Source of the DNA: Didymella arachidicola
Lineage: Eukaryota; Ascomycota; Dothideomycetes; Pleosporales; Didymellaceae
NCBI GenBank assembly: GCA_016630955.3
Contig: CM049994.1
Location: 1,178,001 to 1,242,000 of the forward strand
Direction of reading: 5' to 3'
DNA: 64,000 nt
In this document: piece by piece, positions 21,585 through 33,387 of the stretch
Layout of the letters: each line of letters begins with the position of its first letter
How positions within the stretch are numbered: the stretch's first letter is position 1
Notes under the pieces: generated by a model
What the model was told of the DNA's origin: nothing
The model's database searches: none
What the model saw: only the letters and a program-made list of their open reading frames with translations
Position numbers and translations under genes: made by a program

Positions 21585-23781
21585 ATGGCGCCCGCGACAC
21601 CCTTCAACGCCGCCGAAATCACCGAGAAAGCGCGCCGCGACCTGCTACTCCTGCTCGAAGGGGTAAGACAGCCAATCACAGCGCTGAATCCACCACCTAA
21701 CAACGTCTACACAGATCCGAGGAAAGAAGAACTTGGTCCTCGAGAAAGCTCTTGCGGGTCCACTGAACTTGCTGGTCAAGTTCTCGACGCTTCAAGAGTA
21801 TGGTGTCGACAAGCCGTTCTTCCTAGAGAACGACAATACAGATGCGAGCCAGAGGAATGTTGTGTTTCTTGTTAGGGGAGAGAAGGCGAGGACGGTGATG
21901 AGGGTTGCTGGTACGTTGTAAATGTCTGTTGTGAGCTGGGACTGCTACCTTGTGCGATTCCCATATGGGATCTGCATACACATTGACGGTGTGTTGTCTA
22001 TGAGCAGGGCTGAATCAAAACAGATCAGATCAAGCGCATACGGAGAGAAAGCGAAATTGAACATGAGTTCTCTATCTTTTGGGTGCCGAGGCGCACTCTT
22101 GTCTCAGATCAGCTGCTTGAAGAAGCCGGGGTGCTCGGTGAGGCCAGTGTCAGCGAGTGGCCTCTCTTCTTTGTGCCTTTGGCCGACGACGTCCTGTCTC
22201 TCGAGCTTGACGATGCTCCGTCAGACTTGTATCTAGTACGTGTTTGAATTTTATCCTTCAATGCCACTCACTGACCCCCTCAAGCGCAAAGATCCAACAT
22301 CGATCTACCTCGCCGCGAAAGCACTCATGCTCCAGCAGCGCAAATATGGCCTCTTCCCGCGGATTATCGGTAAAGGAGATAACGGCAAGCGACTGGCTGA
22401 CCTCCTCATCCGGATGCGCACCGAAGTGGCAGCAGGAGAGACTTCAAGCAACACTGGCCCTTCTTTTCTTGGTCTTGGTCCCAGCACAACCATCGATAGT
22501 CTGATCATCATCGATCGCGAGGTTGACTTTCCGACTGTACTGCTCACCCAACTGACGTATGAGGGTCTTATCGACGAGGTCTTCAACATCTCTGCCAATC
22601 AGACTGAAGTTGACTCGTCAGTCGTTGGAGGTGCGGCATCGCAACCGGGCCAGACAGGCTCAGCGTCCACTAGCATGAAGCGCAAGATTCTCATCGACCC
22701 CAAAGACAGCCTGTACAGCGAGCTTGGGGACGCCAACTTCGCTATCGTAGGCTCTCTCCTCAACAAAGTCGCTCGTCGTCTCCAATCCAGCACAGAACGC
22801 AACAGTCTCGCTGCGAAAACGACCTCTGAACTACGCGAGTTCGTCGCTCGCCTTCCCGGCTACCAAGCTGAGCAAGCCAGCCTCAAATTGCACACCTCGC
22901 TCGCCGAGGAGATCATAAAGCACACTCGCACAGACACATTCACACGCACCCTGGAAGTCCAGCAGAACCTCACTTCGGGCGCCGACCCTTCCACCCAACA
23001 CGATCTCATCACTGAACTGATCGACCGGGGCACCCCCCTACCAACCATCTTGCGCCTCCTTTGCCTCGAAAGCACACTCAACGCGGGCATCCGCGCAAAG
23101 GACCTCGACACATTCAAGCGCGCCGTCATCCTCGCCTACGGGCCACAACACCTACTCACCCTGCAATCGCTAGAAACAATGGGCCTGCTAACCGCGCGCG
23201 GCGGCGCCACGCTCGCCGGCGGCACCGGCTCCACCGTCAAACCAGGCAGCGTAACAAACTACACGCCCCTGCGCAAAACCCTCCGCCTCTGGGACGACGA
23301 AGTCAACGAAGCCCAACCCAACGACATCAGCTACACCTTCAGCGGCTACGCGCCGCTCAGCGTCCGCCTCGTACAGTCCCTCATCGCCCGCACGAGCCTT
23401 GCCCAGACACTCAAACCCGTCGCGCCCAACGCCCCGCCGAGCTCCAACCCGCTCGCCCAGGGCTCACGACTCTTCGACGACGCGAGCAAGTACGTCAAGG
23501 GCGCGACCTTCAGCGAGACCCAGACGGGCGATGTGAGCGCCAAGGCAATCCGGGCGCGGCAGATCATGTCGGGGCACGGGGACGCGGGGAAGACGACGGT
23601 GGTGTTTTTCCTGGGCGGCGTGACGAGGGCGGAGATTGCGGCGCTGAGGTGGGTGGGGGCTAAGTTGGTGGAGAACGGGGGCGAGGGGAGGGGGACTAGG
23701 GTCGTGGTTGCTGCGACTAATGTGCTTACTGGGGAGGGGCTGGTGGGTGGTACGGTTGAGAAGGCGGTTTTTAAGGCGTGA
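21585..23781 (+). CDS. VPS33: Vps33, SM-family protein of HOPS/CORVET
   Basis: Four exons (21585-21662, 21715-21910, 22024-22235, 22285-23781) encode 660 residues, the usual Vps33 length. It is a Sec1/Munc18 protein: N-terminal RGKKNLVLEKALAGPLNLL, then IWVPR-type segment FSIFWVPRRTLV, RKDPTSIYLAAKAL, the domain-3a region with LIIIDREVDFPTVLLTQLTY, and the C-terminal VVFFLGGVTRAEIAALR that is typical of the family. In HOPS and CORVET it holds SNAREs together for fusion at vacuoles and endosomes. All three introns keep frame, and the phase-1 junction rebuilds VADQIKRI. The C-terminal 100 codons are unusually G/C-rich, with many GGG runs after 23560. Confidence 0.95.
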
Positions 23782-24681
23782 GATGAGGTGCGTGGTGTGT
23801 TATGGACGCGCGTGGAGAAGCGTGGTCCAATGTGGAATGTGTCGATGTTGAGTAAACGACTTAATAGCAGAGTATTTTGGGGTTTTCTCGGAATCGACTT
23901 CTGGCGTGTGCGACCTTGTGATGCACAGCAAGCAAGCTTGGGCGAGATCTGAGACGAGCGAACGCTGGTGCTAAAATTGAGTGGAAAGCTGGAAAGATGG
24001 AGTGTTGAATAAGAGCATACGCACCGGTGACCATTTGACGGTGCATTTGTGACTACAATGGGATGGTGCCCAGCAAGGTCGTGATGCATTGCAACGAGCA
24101 CGTAAGTAATGTCGATCGAGAACGAGCCTGGCTGACAGCAGTCTGGTCCTGAGATCCGGATTGACAGAGAATGGGAGTGCGCAACTATCGGGGGCTGGAA
24201 AAGCTTCTGAAGACTACAATCGGATGTTTGCCTTGTGAAACGGCAGAGTGTGTGCTTTCAACAGACAGGTGTGTATAGTCGATGCAACCAAAGAGGGTAC
24301 GACGGCGAGTTCAATAGTCACCACAGCAAGAATCGACGTCATCACAAGCAGAGGGAATGCAGTTGTTGTAACATCGAACGTTCATTCAATTTTCCTTTCC
24401 TTCACTCTCGACTGTATCTTTTCGCATGCTCATTTTGCAAGACATCCATTAGTCGTCAGGGCATCGTCGTGAGAAGTACATACAATACTTTTGCGTCCCA
24501 TAAATGCCCGTAGGAAAGAGAAAGGAGGGAGAACCAAACACACCAAGTCTATCGTTAAATGCTGCAAAACACTGAAACTCCGTTCGCAGCGCAGGCACGC
24601 AGGCAGTGAGCAGTCTGGGTATATGCCTCTTGCACCTGCGGCCAGTCTTGCCTGACATCCCTATCATCCAGGCGTCCACGT
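23782..24681. other. Convergent intergenic region
   Basis: 900 bp between the 3' ends of VPS33 (+) and the Ssb gene (-). Short frames only; nothing recognisable. Confidence 0.5.
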
Positions 24682-25520
24682 TTATCGGGTGGAGAAAGCC
24701 TTGGTGACAACGCGCTTCAGCGCAAGCTCCTTCTTCTTGAGGTCCTCGGCGGTGGAGTCCTCGACCTCGAGCTGGGCCATGGCGTCGGAGAGAGCAGCCT
24801 CAATCTTCTCCTTCTGGCCGCGCTTGAGACGGATGGCAGTGGTGGGGTCCGAGACCATCTCCTCGACGCGGGAGATGTAGGACTCGAGCTGTTGCCTGCC
24901 CTCGAACTTCTTGGAGAAAGCCTCGTCGGAGCTCTTGAACTTGGCGGCGTCGTTGATCATGTTCTCGATGTCGGTGGACGAGAGCTTACCGACGGCGTTG
25001 GAGATGGTGATGTTGGCGCTGCGGCCGGAGGTCTTCTCAGTGGCAGTGACCTTGAGGATACCGTTGACGTCGACCTCGAAGACGACCTCGAGAACGGCAT
25101 CACCAGCCTTCATGGGAGGGATAGGAGCAAGGGTGAACTCTCCGAGGGAGGTGTTGTCCTCGCAGTTGACACGCTCACCCTGGAATACGGGGAACTGGAC
25201 AGTCTGCTGGTTGTCCGCAACTGTGGTGAATGTCCTCTTCTTGATCTGCGAAAAAGTCAGCGAATGGTTCAATGGATGGGACGGATTCTTATGCTCACAG
25301 TTGGGACGGTCTGTCCACGGGGAACGACGGGAGCGAAGATGTTGCCCTCCATGGCAACGCCAAGGGAAAGGGGAACGACATCGAGAAGGAGGAGGTCAGC
25401 AGTCTCGGCGGAGGTGGCCTTTCCGGAAAGGATACCGGCCTGGACGGCAGCACCGTAGGCAACAGCCTCATCGGGGTTGATGCTCTTCTCGAGCTTCTTG
25501 CCGCCGAAGAAGTCGCTGAG

Positions 25521-25559
<39 letters not shown>

Positions 25560-26145
25560 AAGGACGATCTCGTCAACCTTGCTCTTGTCGATAGCAGCAT
25601 CCTTCAAGACCTGGCTAACGGGCTCGAGAGTGCCGGCGAAAGCCTTCTGGTTCAAGTCCTCGAAACGAGCACGGGTGATGTTGGCGTTGAAGTCCTCACC
25701 GTCGAACAGCGAGTCGATCTCAACAGTGGTCTGTGTGGCGTTGGAGAGAGTACGCTTGGCACGCTCGCAAGCAGTTCGGAGACGACGGAGGGCACGGGCA
25801 TCGCCGGAGATATCCTGGGCAAATTAGCAGCTGAACTGGCGGCTGAACTGGCACCCTGGAGGTATTCAGTGTTTTTCAGCGTTTTCGACATACCTTCTTA
25901 GTCTTGCGAGTAAACTCCTTCTTGAAGTGATCGAGGAGGTTAGTGTCAAAATCCTGTCCGCCGAGATGGGTACTCCAAGGATGTTAGCGAGCATGTAGCC
26001 ACCCAGGGTATCCAAAACTTACTCTCCTGCAGTGGCCTTGACCGTGAAGACACCACCCTGGATGTGAAGGAGGGAAACATCGAAAGTTCCACCACCGAGA
26101 TCGTAGATGAGGACGTTCCTCTCCTTCTCAGACTTGCCGGAGCCG

Positions 26146-26177
<32 letters not shown>

Positions 26178-26928
26178 GTTGATGATACGGAGGACGTTGA
26201 GACCAGCGATGGCACCGGCGTCCTTGGTGGCCTGACGCTGGTTGTCGTTGAAGTAGGCGGGGACGGTGATGACGGCCTTCTCGACCTTCTTGCCGAGCTT
26301 GGTCTCAGCAATCTCCTTCATCTGTTCTGCGGGTCAGTGTTGGCTCCAAGCTGCTCGATCGCGCAAAGTGCGTACCTTGACGAGGACCATGGCGGAGATC
26401 TCCTGAGGGGAGAACTGCTTTGTCTCACCGAGGTACTCGACCTGGACCATAGGGGAGTCGCCCTGGGCGACAATCTTGAAGGGCCATGACTGGATGTCCT
26501 TCTTGACGGTCTCGTCGTCGAAGCGGCGACCAATGAGACGCCTGGAAAGGTCAGCAAAATGCTCGCGTGGCTGACAAAAGCGTAACACTCACTTGACGTC
26601 GAAGACGGTATTCTCAGGGTTCATAGCAGCCTGGTTCTTGGCTGCCTCACCAATGAGACGCTCCTCGCTTGTGAACGAGACGAACGAGGGAGTGGTAAAG
26701 CTACCCTGCTCGTTGGCGACTGGAAGAAAAACTGTTAGACGATGGTCCTGGAGTGCTCAGACGGGAAGGCGCATACTGATCTCGACATTGGTGCCCTCGT
26801 AGTTGGCAACGCAAGAGTAGGTTGTGCCTTTGTCAAAAGTTAGCAGGCCATTGTGGGGTAATTTTCGACATTCGGTTGTGCGCACCAAGATCGATGCCAA
26901 TGGCACCCTCGTAAACTTCGTCGCTCAT
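24682..26928 (-). CDS. SSB1: Ssb-type ribosome-associated Hsp70
   Basis: Eight exons (26928-26886, 26827-26777, 26719-26593, 26541-26376, 26321-26023, 25972-25894, 25814-25299, 25245-24682) join in frame to 614 residues, almost the length of yeast Ssb1 (613). The ATPase domain has the phosphate loops IGIDLGTTYSC and DLGGGTFDVSLL and the adenosine motif VLVGGSTRIPK; the substrate domain follows VVPRGQTVPT. The C-terminus ends KRVVTKAFSTR, as in Ssb, and lacks the EEVD of Ssa-type proteins and the HDEL of BiP, so this is the chaperone that binds nascent chains at the ribosome. Eight exons is many for a chaperone that must be strongly expressed. I saw no clear heat-shock element upstream. Confidence 0.96.
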
Positions 26929-27534
26929 ATTGAATATATTTTACAGGAACGACCTGGAAAACTTTTGGGAGAGAGGAGTGGTGGAGGGAGGTGGGAGGCG
27001 GTGGGAGCTTTTCACACACGCTTATAGACTGAAAAATTGTGGGCGGCTCGCCCGCATAGCGCCAAACTGCCCGGGACTGTGATTTCTGCCAAGACATCTC
27101 ACGCAAAAATTATTCGCCGAATCAAGCCTATCGATAGGCAATGATTGTCAACCGAGGCGAGTTGCGGCTCCATGCTTTTGCGGACTGTTTGTAACGGTCC
27201 TTGACAGCGGCGAGGCTAACTTGACAGGCTGGGGCTGAAGGGATTGCTTTTGTCGTGCCTTCTGTTATGTGGAGTACCCACCTTGCATGTTCCTGCGTTT
27301 TGCAGTGTAAATTCCTGGAGTCTGCAAGTCCAGCATCCATAATGATAGTATTTCATTGCTGGGTATATTCTTGCATATTCAAGCTTTCATACGCCAGGTT
27401 CCTTCATATTGGACCAAACTATCCATAGAATCATAGAAGAACGCCATTCACCGAGCCAGTGTACCAAACGCCTCGCATATGCTTGATCTTTCCTCACTGT
27501 TCACACTTCATGACCAATTTTGGACCTTGTTATC
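26929..27534. other. Promoter of the Ssb gene and 3' flank of the E2 gene
   Basis: 606 bp between two minus-strand genes. The Ssb leader is A/T-rich close to the start codon. No gene seen. Confidence 0.5.
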
Positions 27535-28240
27535 TCACACCTCGTTATCGTGAAAGACAAAGTTGATGTCCCTCGGCCTCGACGTGTTGTACCTGACGAA
27601 GTTCTCGTCGCCTGGTGGCCGCTCCTTCTTCGTATTGCTCGTGAGCATACTCTGCAGACTGACACAGACGCTCTCTACGTTGTGTACAGGGCTCCAGCCG
27701 GATTTGTCGAGAAGATCGAGGCAGATAATGCCGTTGGTGTAAATGTGTGGGTGCCACGGTATGGGATGTGTGTCGTCCTTGACAAAGACTACTTCAGGAG
27801 CCTGGTTCATGGTCAGCTCTGAGTTGCTGTAACACGATGCAAGCTTCGATGAGCGCTGCGAGAGGCATGAATGAACTGTAATAATTGCCTACCTCGATAG
27901 GGTAGTGCCGGCTAAACATGAACTTGAGTCTGTATGTCTCGCCGGCGTAGATCGGATTTGGATCTATGACCTGGATGTCGAGATACCAAGTCTCCAAGTC
28001 GTCGGCTGAGACTAGAGTTATCCCGGGCGGAAGCTGACCCTGCATCTATCGCGATCTGTCAGCGTGTGACGTGACATTACTGTGTGAAATGGTTCGTCTC
28101 GTCGTGAGGGAGAAGTTTGGGTCGGTGTACCTTGGTGAGCTCCTGGAGCAAGTTAGCAGTGTTCAGTGCCTTGCGTAGGTTGGGAGTCAAGAGCCTCGGT
28201 CTGAGGTGCTTACCTTGCCTAAGCGCCTAGCTGCGAACAT
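27535..28240 (-). CDS. UBE2W-like ubiquitin-conjugating enzyme (E2)
   Basis: Four exons (28240-28214, 28142-28131, 28045-27893, 27801-27535) encode 152 residues, the length of human UBE2W. The fold is complete: RRLGKELTKM in helix 1, PPGITL, YRLKFMFSRHYPIE, HPHIYTNGIICLDLL with the catalytic Cys91, WSPVHNVESVCVSLQSML, and the short C-terminus KKERPPGDENFVR. The HPH in place of the usual HPN is typical of UBE2W. UBE2W attaches ubiquitin to protein N-termini rather than to lysines; that activity is inferred for this protein from family likeness. Exon 2 is only 12 nt (ELTK) and is needed to complete helix 1. The last acceptor was placed at AACCAG so that PIE joins APEVVF. Confidence 0.9.
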
Positions 28241-28848
28241 GATGGGCTTGTATGAAGATGTGTGTGAAGATATGGTAAGAGAAAGACCAGCCGGAGCTGT
28301 GGTTGACGGCTGGACCGGGCTGCTGTGGGCTGTTGGGCTTATGTATGCGCCGTTGTGGAAGTATAAGGCAGCTACGAGCACCTTAAGTGGGGGAGGGGCG
28401 GGCGCATGCGCCTGGCAAACATGCAAGTGAAACAGAAGTGACGTCTCAAGGTGATTGTAGCAGACTGAGAAACAAGCAAAAAAGCCAAGCTTGGTTGTGT
28501 ACTGACAGAGGTGTGCCTTTTGAGCAGCTCTGAATGTTGCGCGAGGTACGGAGCTTAAGCTCCAAGTTTCGACCCACATGGATGGAACCCTTTTCCTGAC
28601 CACTCCCAACTATGCCGACTTGGCAACCACCTCAGACTCCAATTTAGACCACTATTAAGATTAAGGCAACTGTGCATTTGTTCATGAGATGTGATATCTA
28701 TCATCAAACCAAGAGCGCCGTGCGTTGCTTTTTCCAGCTAACGATATCCACCTGAGACGGCCAACACCCAAAATGAGACTGATGCGCTTGCTTGCGCTCA
28801 GCAATGCGATGTACAAAACAAAATGCTAAATGAGAAATTGCGGAGAGA
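28241..28848. other. Promoter of the E2 gene and 3' flank of PEX13
   Basis: 608 bp between two minus-strand genes; no gene or clear motif seen. Confidence 0.5.
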
Positions 28849-30234
28849 TCAAGAGTAGAAAGCACCCTTCTGGAAGCTCTCCACCCCCATGTCGGCAGCC
28901 TTGCCCTCGACCTTAGGGCCTTCCACCGGCTTACCGGTCATGGTAGCAGTCCGGCTTGCGGTGCTGCTGTTGGTCATAGTTTGGGTCCTGCTACCAGCCG
29001 GGCTTCCCTCCTGGCTTCCACTTGTGATCTGCGCAGGCTGCTTACGCTGGATGGTCTCGAGGTAGATGCCGGGGAGGTAACCCATCCTTCCGTCTCGCGA
29101 TCGGCACTTCCACCATTCCGATGTGTTGCCCATGGGATCGCTCTTGCTCAAGACTGCGACCATGTCTCCCTTCTTGATCGCTAGGTCCATTCCTGACATG
29201 TTCGAGTCGGGTGTGAAGTCGTACAGCGCGCGGCAAAATTCGAGCTTGTTGGGATCGATGGCCACAGCTTGTGGGTTCTCCAACATCCGTCGCTTCTCAG
29301 CCTCTTCTTGCGATCGTGCGAGCGCTTTAATGAGCTTGCCCATCAAATACGGTAGACCGAACACGGCGGCGATGAAGAAAAAGAAAGGCTTCTTCGACGG
29401 CTTGGGCGGCGCAGGCGAACCGTCTGGCAGCTTTCCGGTGAATGCATGGAAACCTGCGGGCGTCAGACCCATTGCATCCGCTGGCAAGGGTCGTCCCGTA
29501 AGTTTAGCGAACGCGGTCCGTATCCACCGCATCAATGTATAGATTCCGAGGACGGAGCCAAGCGTTTGCCGTAAGTTGCCGAACTGCTCAGCAACTGATA
29601 CCATGGCTATTTTATGTTAGCGGGGCTCAGTTAGATACCCAATGTTACACGTACCAAAGAAGGACGAATGTGTCGCCATATATGTGCTCTGCAGCATCTG
29701 TGCGAATCCTCCAAAGGCGCCAACGATGTTCTCAATCAGCTGAAAGGTCGCTTGCGTGCTCTGGCTGAACGACTGCGTGAGACTCTGCGGGTTGTTCGGA
29801 TCGCCAGGCATACCCATGCCGCCATACATGCCGCCCATGCCCATCCCCCCCATGCCACCATACATTCCACCATAGCCGCCGCCGTAGCCACCGCCATACA
29901 TCGAGCCCATGCCACCCATGCCACCCATACCGTACGGTGAGGAATAACTGCTGTAGCCGCTGCCACCGTATGGCGAGGCACCGTAGCCCCGGTTCATGGA
30001 CGAGTATGTCGATGCGTTCCTGTTGGCTACTGTGCTGAGCGAGTCTGGTACTGAGGGAAGAGGCGGTGGTGCGCTCGTTGATGATGCTGCTGGTGTTGTT
30101 GTGCTAGACCCTGTGAGACCTGTGGTTTTGTTAAACGCGATCGGCGCAAATGGCATCTCCGACCACTCACCAACCGAGGCACTCGTTGCGCCTCCACTCG
30201 TCTCCCATGGCTTAGGCGGCGATGGTGCAGACAT
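28849..30234 (-). CDS. PEX13: Pex13, peroxisomal import docking protein
   Basis: Three exons (30234-30171, 30119-29655, 29606-28849) encode 428 residues. The N-terminal 140 residues start MSAPSPPKPWE and are rich in Tyr, Gly and Met (repeated GGMYGG and GGMGG units), as in Pex13. A helical membrane region follows, with hydrophobic segments around PFFFFIAAVFGLPYLMGKL. An SH3 domain lies near residues 295-365 (CRALYDFTPD, WWKCRSRDGRMGYLPGIYLE). Pex13 docks the PTS receptors Pex5 and Pex7 at the peroxisome, with the SH3 domain binding Pex14 and Pex5. The C-terminal 60 residues are Ser/Thr-rich and probably disordered. Confidence 0.95.
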
Positions 30235-30950
30235 GTCTGAGAATGTGCCTCCTCACCACTCCGTCGAGCGCTGGCCGATTGTTGCTATGGAGCGCAGTGC
30301 TGGCGACGTCGAGGGCGGGTGGCGTACCGACGTCAAAGGGCTGGGAAACGCGGATCCGGCCTGTCGAAGCGACTTTGCGGGGTTCGCCGGGGTGCGTAGA
30401 ATCACGATTTTATTCGACAAGAGCAATGAACAGAATCGCGCGCTACAGAAAGAAAGGAAAGGGTATCAAGAGCGGAAAGGGAGGCGTGAATGTCGTGAGC
30501 AGGCGTGCGATGACGGGGTTGTGATTTATCGGACGGTGGCAGGTCTTTCAGACCGACGGTAATCTTGCCTCGGTTTCTGGCACTGTCTTGGGAAAGCACA
30601 TGCCGCGCGAGTCACCGCCACTCAACGCTTGCGCTGCGCGAACTCCGCCCTTCGGAGTACTTGGGTGTTCCGCGCGAAATGGCAGCGAATACATCTCTGT
30701 TTCTGCGAGTCCACCTCGGCGCCTGCACATACCCAGTGCAACGACGTTTGATGGCTTCCACGCTCTACTATCGAATGAGACTACTTGTCATTCGCTGTAG
30801 ACGTCTTGTCTTCTTTCATGTACGAGACCTGAATGCAATGAAGCATACAGTCGAGCAGGTATTCGAATATTGTAAATTAGGTATCTGAAATGCGAAATGC
30901 AAGTATGTTCAGTATTGCTATTGGAATCTGTTATGTGTGTATCGTTGTCC
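30235..30950. other. Promoter of PEX13 and 3' flank of the Tos1-like gene
   Basis: 716 bp between two minus-strand genes. Overlapping short frames (30402-30888) lack any family features. Confidence 0.45.
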
Positions 30951-32596
30951 TCAGTCGCCGATGGGAAACAGTGAGTGCACCCAATTATCCGGATCATACG
31001 CCACGAGATCGTCAATCTGATCCTTTGTCATACTGTTCGCAAAATCAAAGTCGTCGTCCAACATCCTGACCGTGATATGGGGGTAATGCCATATCACGGC
31101 GAACTTCAGCATCGTGCCCACTGGCCTCTTGAAGTAATTCGAGTCGCCTCCCTCAAGATTCCCCTGGCGATGCAAAGTGCTCTTCGCCCTCTCCTCTCCA
31201 TTGCCGAGTACCTCGAAAGCATCGAACTCACCACAGCCGGTTGACCAGCAGGAGCAGGGTATGTTGTTGCGGTCGTTACCATACTGGAGGATGCGCGGTA
31301 TAGCGGCGTTTAGGAACCACCATGCCGGAGCATCAGATATGAGACCGTAGTCGCTACCACGATTCTGGTAGTGGTCCATTTGAAACTCGATGAAGAACGC
31401 TTTTGAGGACCCTGACCAGGCATAGTGGGATGTGGCATTGGGTCGCCAGTACGGACAGTTGATGTCGCACTCTTTGTCGGAGAACACTGCGATCTCATAC
31501 TCGGATGTATCGAGGGTGCCATCGAAGGGCTCGCTGTCCGGCGATACTACGTTGCCGGCAGGACTGACGAAACTCAGTGAGTTGCCAAAAGCACTACACA
31601 CGGTCAGGATATCGGCAAGTTGTGTAGGGTATTCGACACGACAACTCACTAGTCGAAAGTCCCGGACTGTCGTGGATCACCCAAGTTGGCAAGGAACGAA
31701 AATCCGGTGGCTTCTGCAGGTGCTGCTGATGTGTAGTAGGCAACACGGCTCCAATCAGCCGTTCTTTTGCGAATGTGACCAGTGTCGACACCTAGGCTGG
31801 GAGATAGGGCTGGCGTCAGTCTTGAGGCATTCTTCGGGTGGCGTTTAAGGCTCTTTGTGACCGTAGGTAGGTCTTGACATTTGCAATTGTGGGCCGGCAA
31901 GCTGGCGAATTGCGTGTGAGAGGGATGGTCAGTGGTAGACTGAGCGCCTGGTGTGGGTAGGCAAGTCAGAGGAGGGCCAACGTAATTTGTGATGGGCAGC
32001 GCTGGAGAAATAGCGCTGGAGTCACTTGTACAGCTTCTTACAGTGATGGTTGAGGTGACAGTGGAAGCAGAGGCGCAGTGCGTTGGAGTAGTCCACGCCC
32101 ACTTGTGGAGAGATTGTGCGCTGTTCAGAATGTCGTGACTAGAATCTCGCTGCTTCAGCGTTCGTCGCCGGTTGTAGAACGATACTGTGTTTCGCTTCTG
32201 CATCTTGGAAGCTTCATCGGGCACTTGGTAGACAGCGAGCTGAGAAATATTCATAGGACCACGGAGGTGCATTGAGACCTGCAGCTCTTATCAGCATCAA
32301 CACAGACGACATGTTTTAGGCGTAATGACCTCTCCGAATAGTGGGGTCAATGAGCCAGTTGGTGGGTATCGAATCGTCTCGTGGCCACAGATACCCGTGC
32401 TGGGATCGACATAGGTAGTACGGTTGTATGCGCCGGCTTGACTGATATTATTGTATGTGATGGCCCTCACTTCGGAGCAATACTAGTTGCCATCAGAAGC
32501 TTGTGCGGCCGTGCCAGCGCAGAGCTGGGCGGAGGTCTTGCAGTGTGCGAAAGGGACACTCGCTGCGAAGTAGACGAAATGCTTCATGTTGACCAT
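30951..32596 (-). pseudogene. Tos1/YJL171C-like cell-wall protein with an in-frame stop
   Basis: Three exons (32596-32330, 32278-31650, 31593-30951) join in frame to 513 codons and match the Tos1/YJL171C family (DUF2403 then DUF2401). Features are an N-terminal hydrophobic segment (MKHFVYFAASVPFA), QLCAGTAAQASDGN, YCSEVRAITYNNISQAGAYN, a Ser/Thr/Pro-rich middle, then SGTFDYAFGNSLSFV, YWRPNATSHYAW, and CSCWSTGCGEFDAFEVL, with the E-x-D-x2-E pattern of a beta-glucan-active enzyme. At 32483-32485 a TAG sits exactly between DGN and YCSEV, where relatives have an aromatic residue (TGG, TAT or TAC are each one change from TAG). Everything downstream is intact. It is a recent pseudogene, a readthrough gene, or a sequencing error. 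If the stop is real, the next ATG is at 32272, which would give a protein without a signal peptide. Confidence 0.8.
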
Positions 32597-33387
32597 ATTT
32601 ATTAAGAGAAACTTCTTGAGTGATGTGTTCGGCGGATAGCAGGTAAAAGCGGTGTCTTGTCGAAGGAAAAGTGTGAGTGTGGCACGCGTGAAAGCCACGC
32701 TCAGCCTTGGTTTGCATGGCAATCACGAGATGCGTGGCGGCAGGAAAGTAGCATCGAACGTGGAAGATGCGGCGCGTGCAAAGCTGCTTCACACCTGCCC
32801 TCACATCGTAACCTTAAGCATAGCCATCTGCTTCGTAACTTCCACAGGTGAAATCTACAACGCAAAGAACGGTGGTCAAGGTTCCATGTTGAGTGAAGAC
32901 TGTCATGCAATTAGCAGCTGTTCGCTTTTCGATCGAAAGACAAAAGTAGGCTTGTTTGCGAGGTTTCAGAATAGTCGAGTTGAATGCATCGTCCTTAAAG
33001 GGACTGATATAAGAGGTGCCAGAAAGAGCATCGAGAAATCATCATTGTGTCGCAATGAGGAGCGTGCTGAAGTAACTTACCGGATATTCCTAGCGAGTAA
33101 CGTAGCTTTGCAGAGCTACAATGTCAGGCTAAACAGAGCACTGGTCGTGCAAGAAAGGGACACGAGGGAAAACTGCCGGTGTGTTGTGGTGTTCGAGATG
33201 CGAGGCTCGAAGTTTTTTGTCTGTCGGCAGGCGCACGGCCGCGCCAAGGTCCGCGCCTGCCATTTGTTCAAAGCACCCGTTAGCGCCTCCCTAAGCGAAT
33301 TCTGAAAACGCACCCACTTGTCGCGACAACTTTCGAGCCTCATCACGCTCCAGGAACTAACCACAGACCCTCGTACCAATCGTCAAA
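32597..33387. promoter_or_regulatory. Divergent promoter, Tos1-like gene / RPS13
   Basis: 791 bp between the start codons of the Tos1-like gene (-) and the RPS13 gene (+). The open frame 32652-33305 (+) is long for intergenic DNA but has no family features and would overlap the RPS13 promoter; I regard it as chance. Confidence 0.5.

Noticed and set aside
23061..23663. 200-codon Arg/His/Pro-rich frame inside VPS33
   Set aside because: Out-of-frame shadow of the GC-rich Vps33 coding sequence.
25272..25901. Long plus-strand frame opposite Hsp70 exons, rich in Gly, Glu and Leu
   Set aside because: Antisense shadow of the strongly biased Hsp70 codons, crossing an intron of the real gene.
32652..33305. 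217-codon plus-strand frame in the Tos1/RPS13 divergent promoter
   Set aside because: No signal, domain or repeat is visible and it would leave almost no room for the RPS13 promoter.
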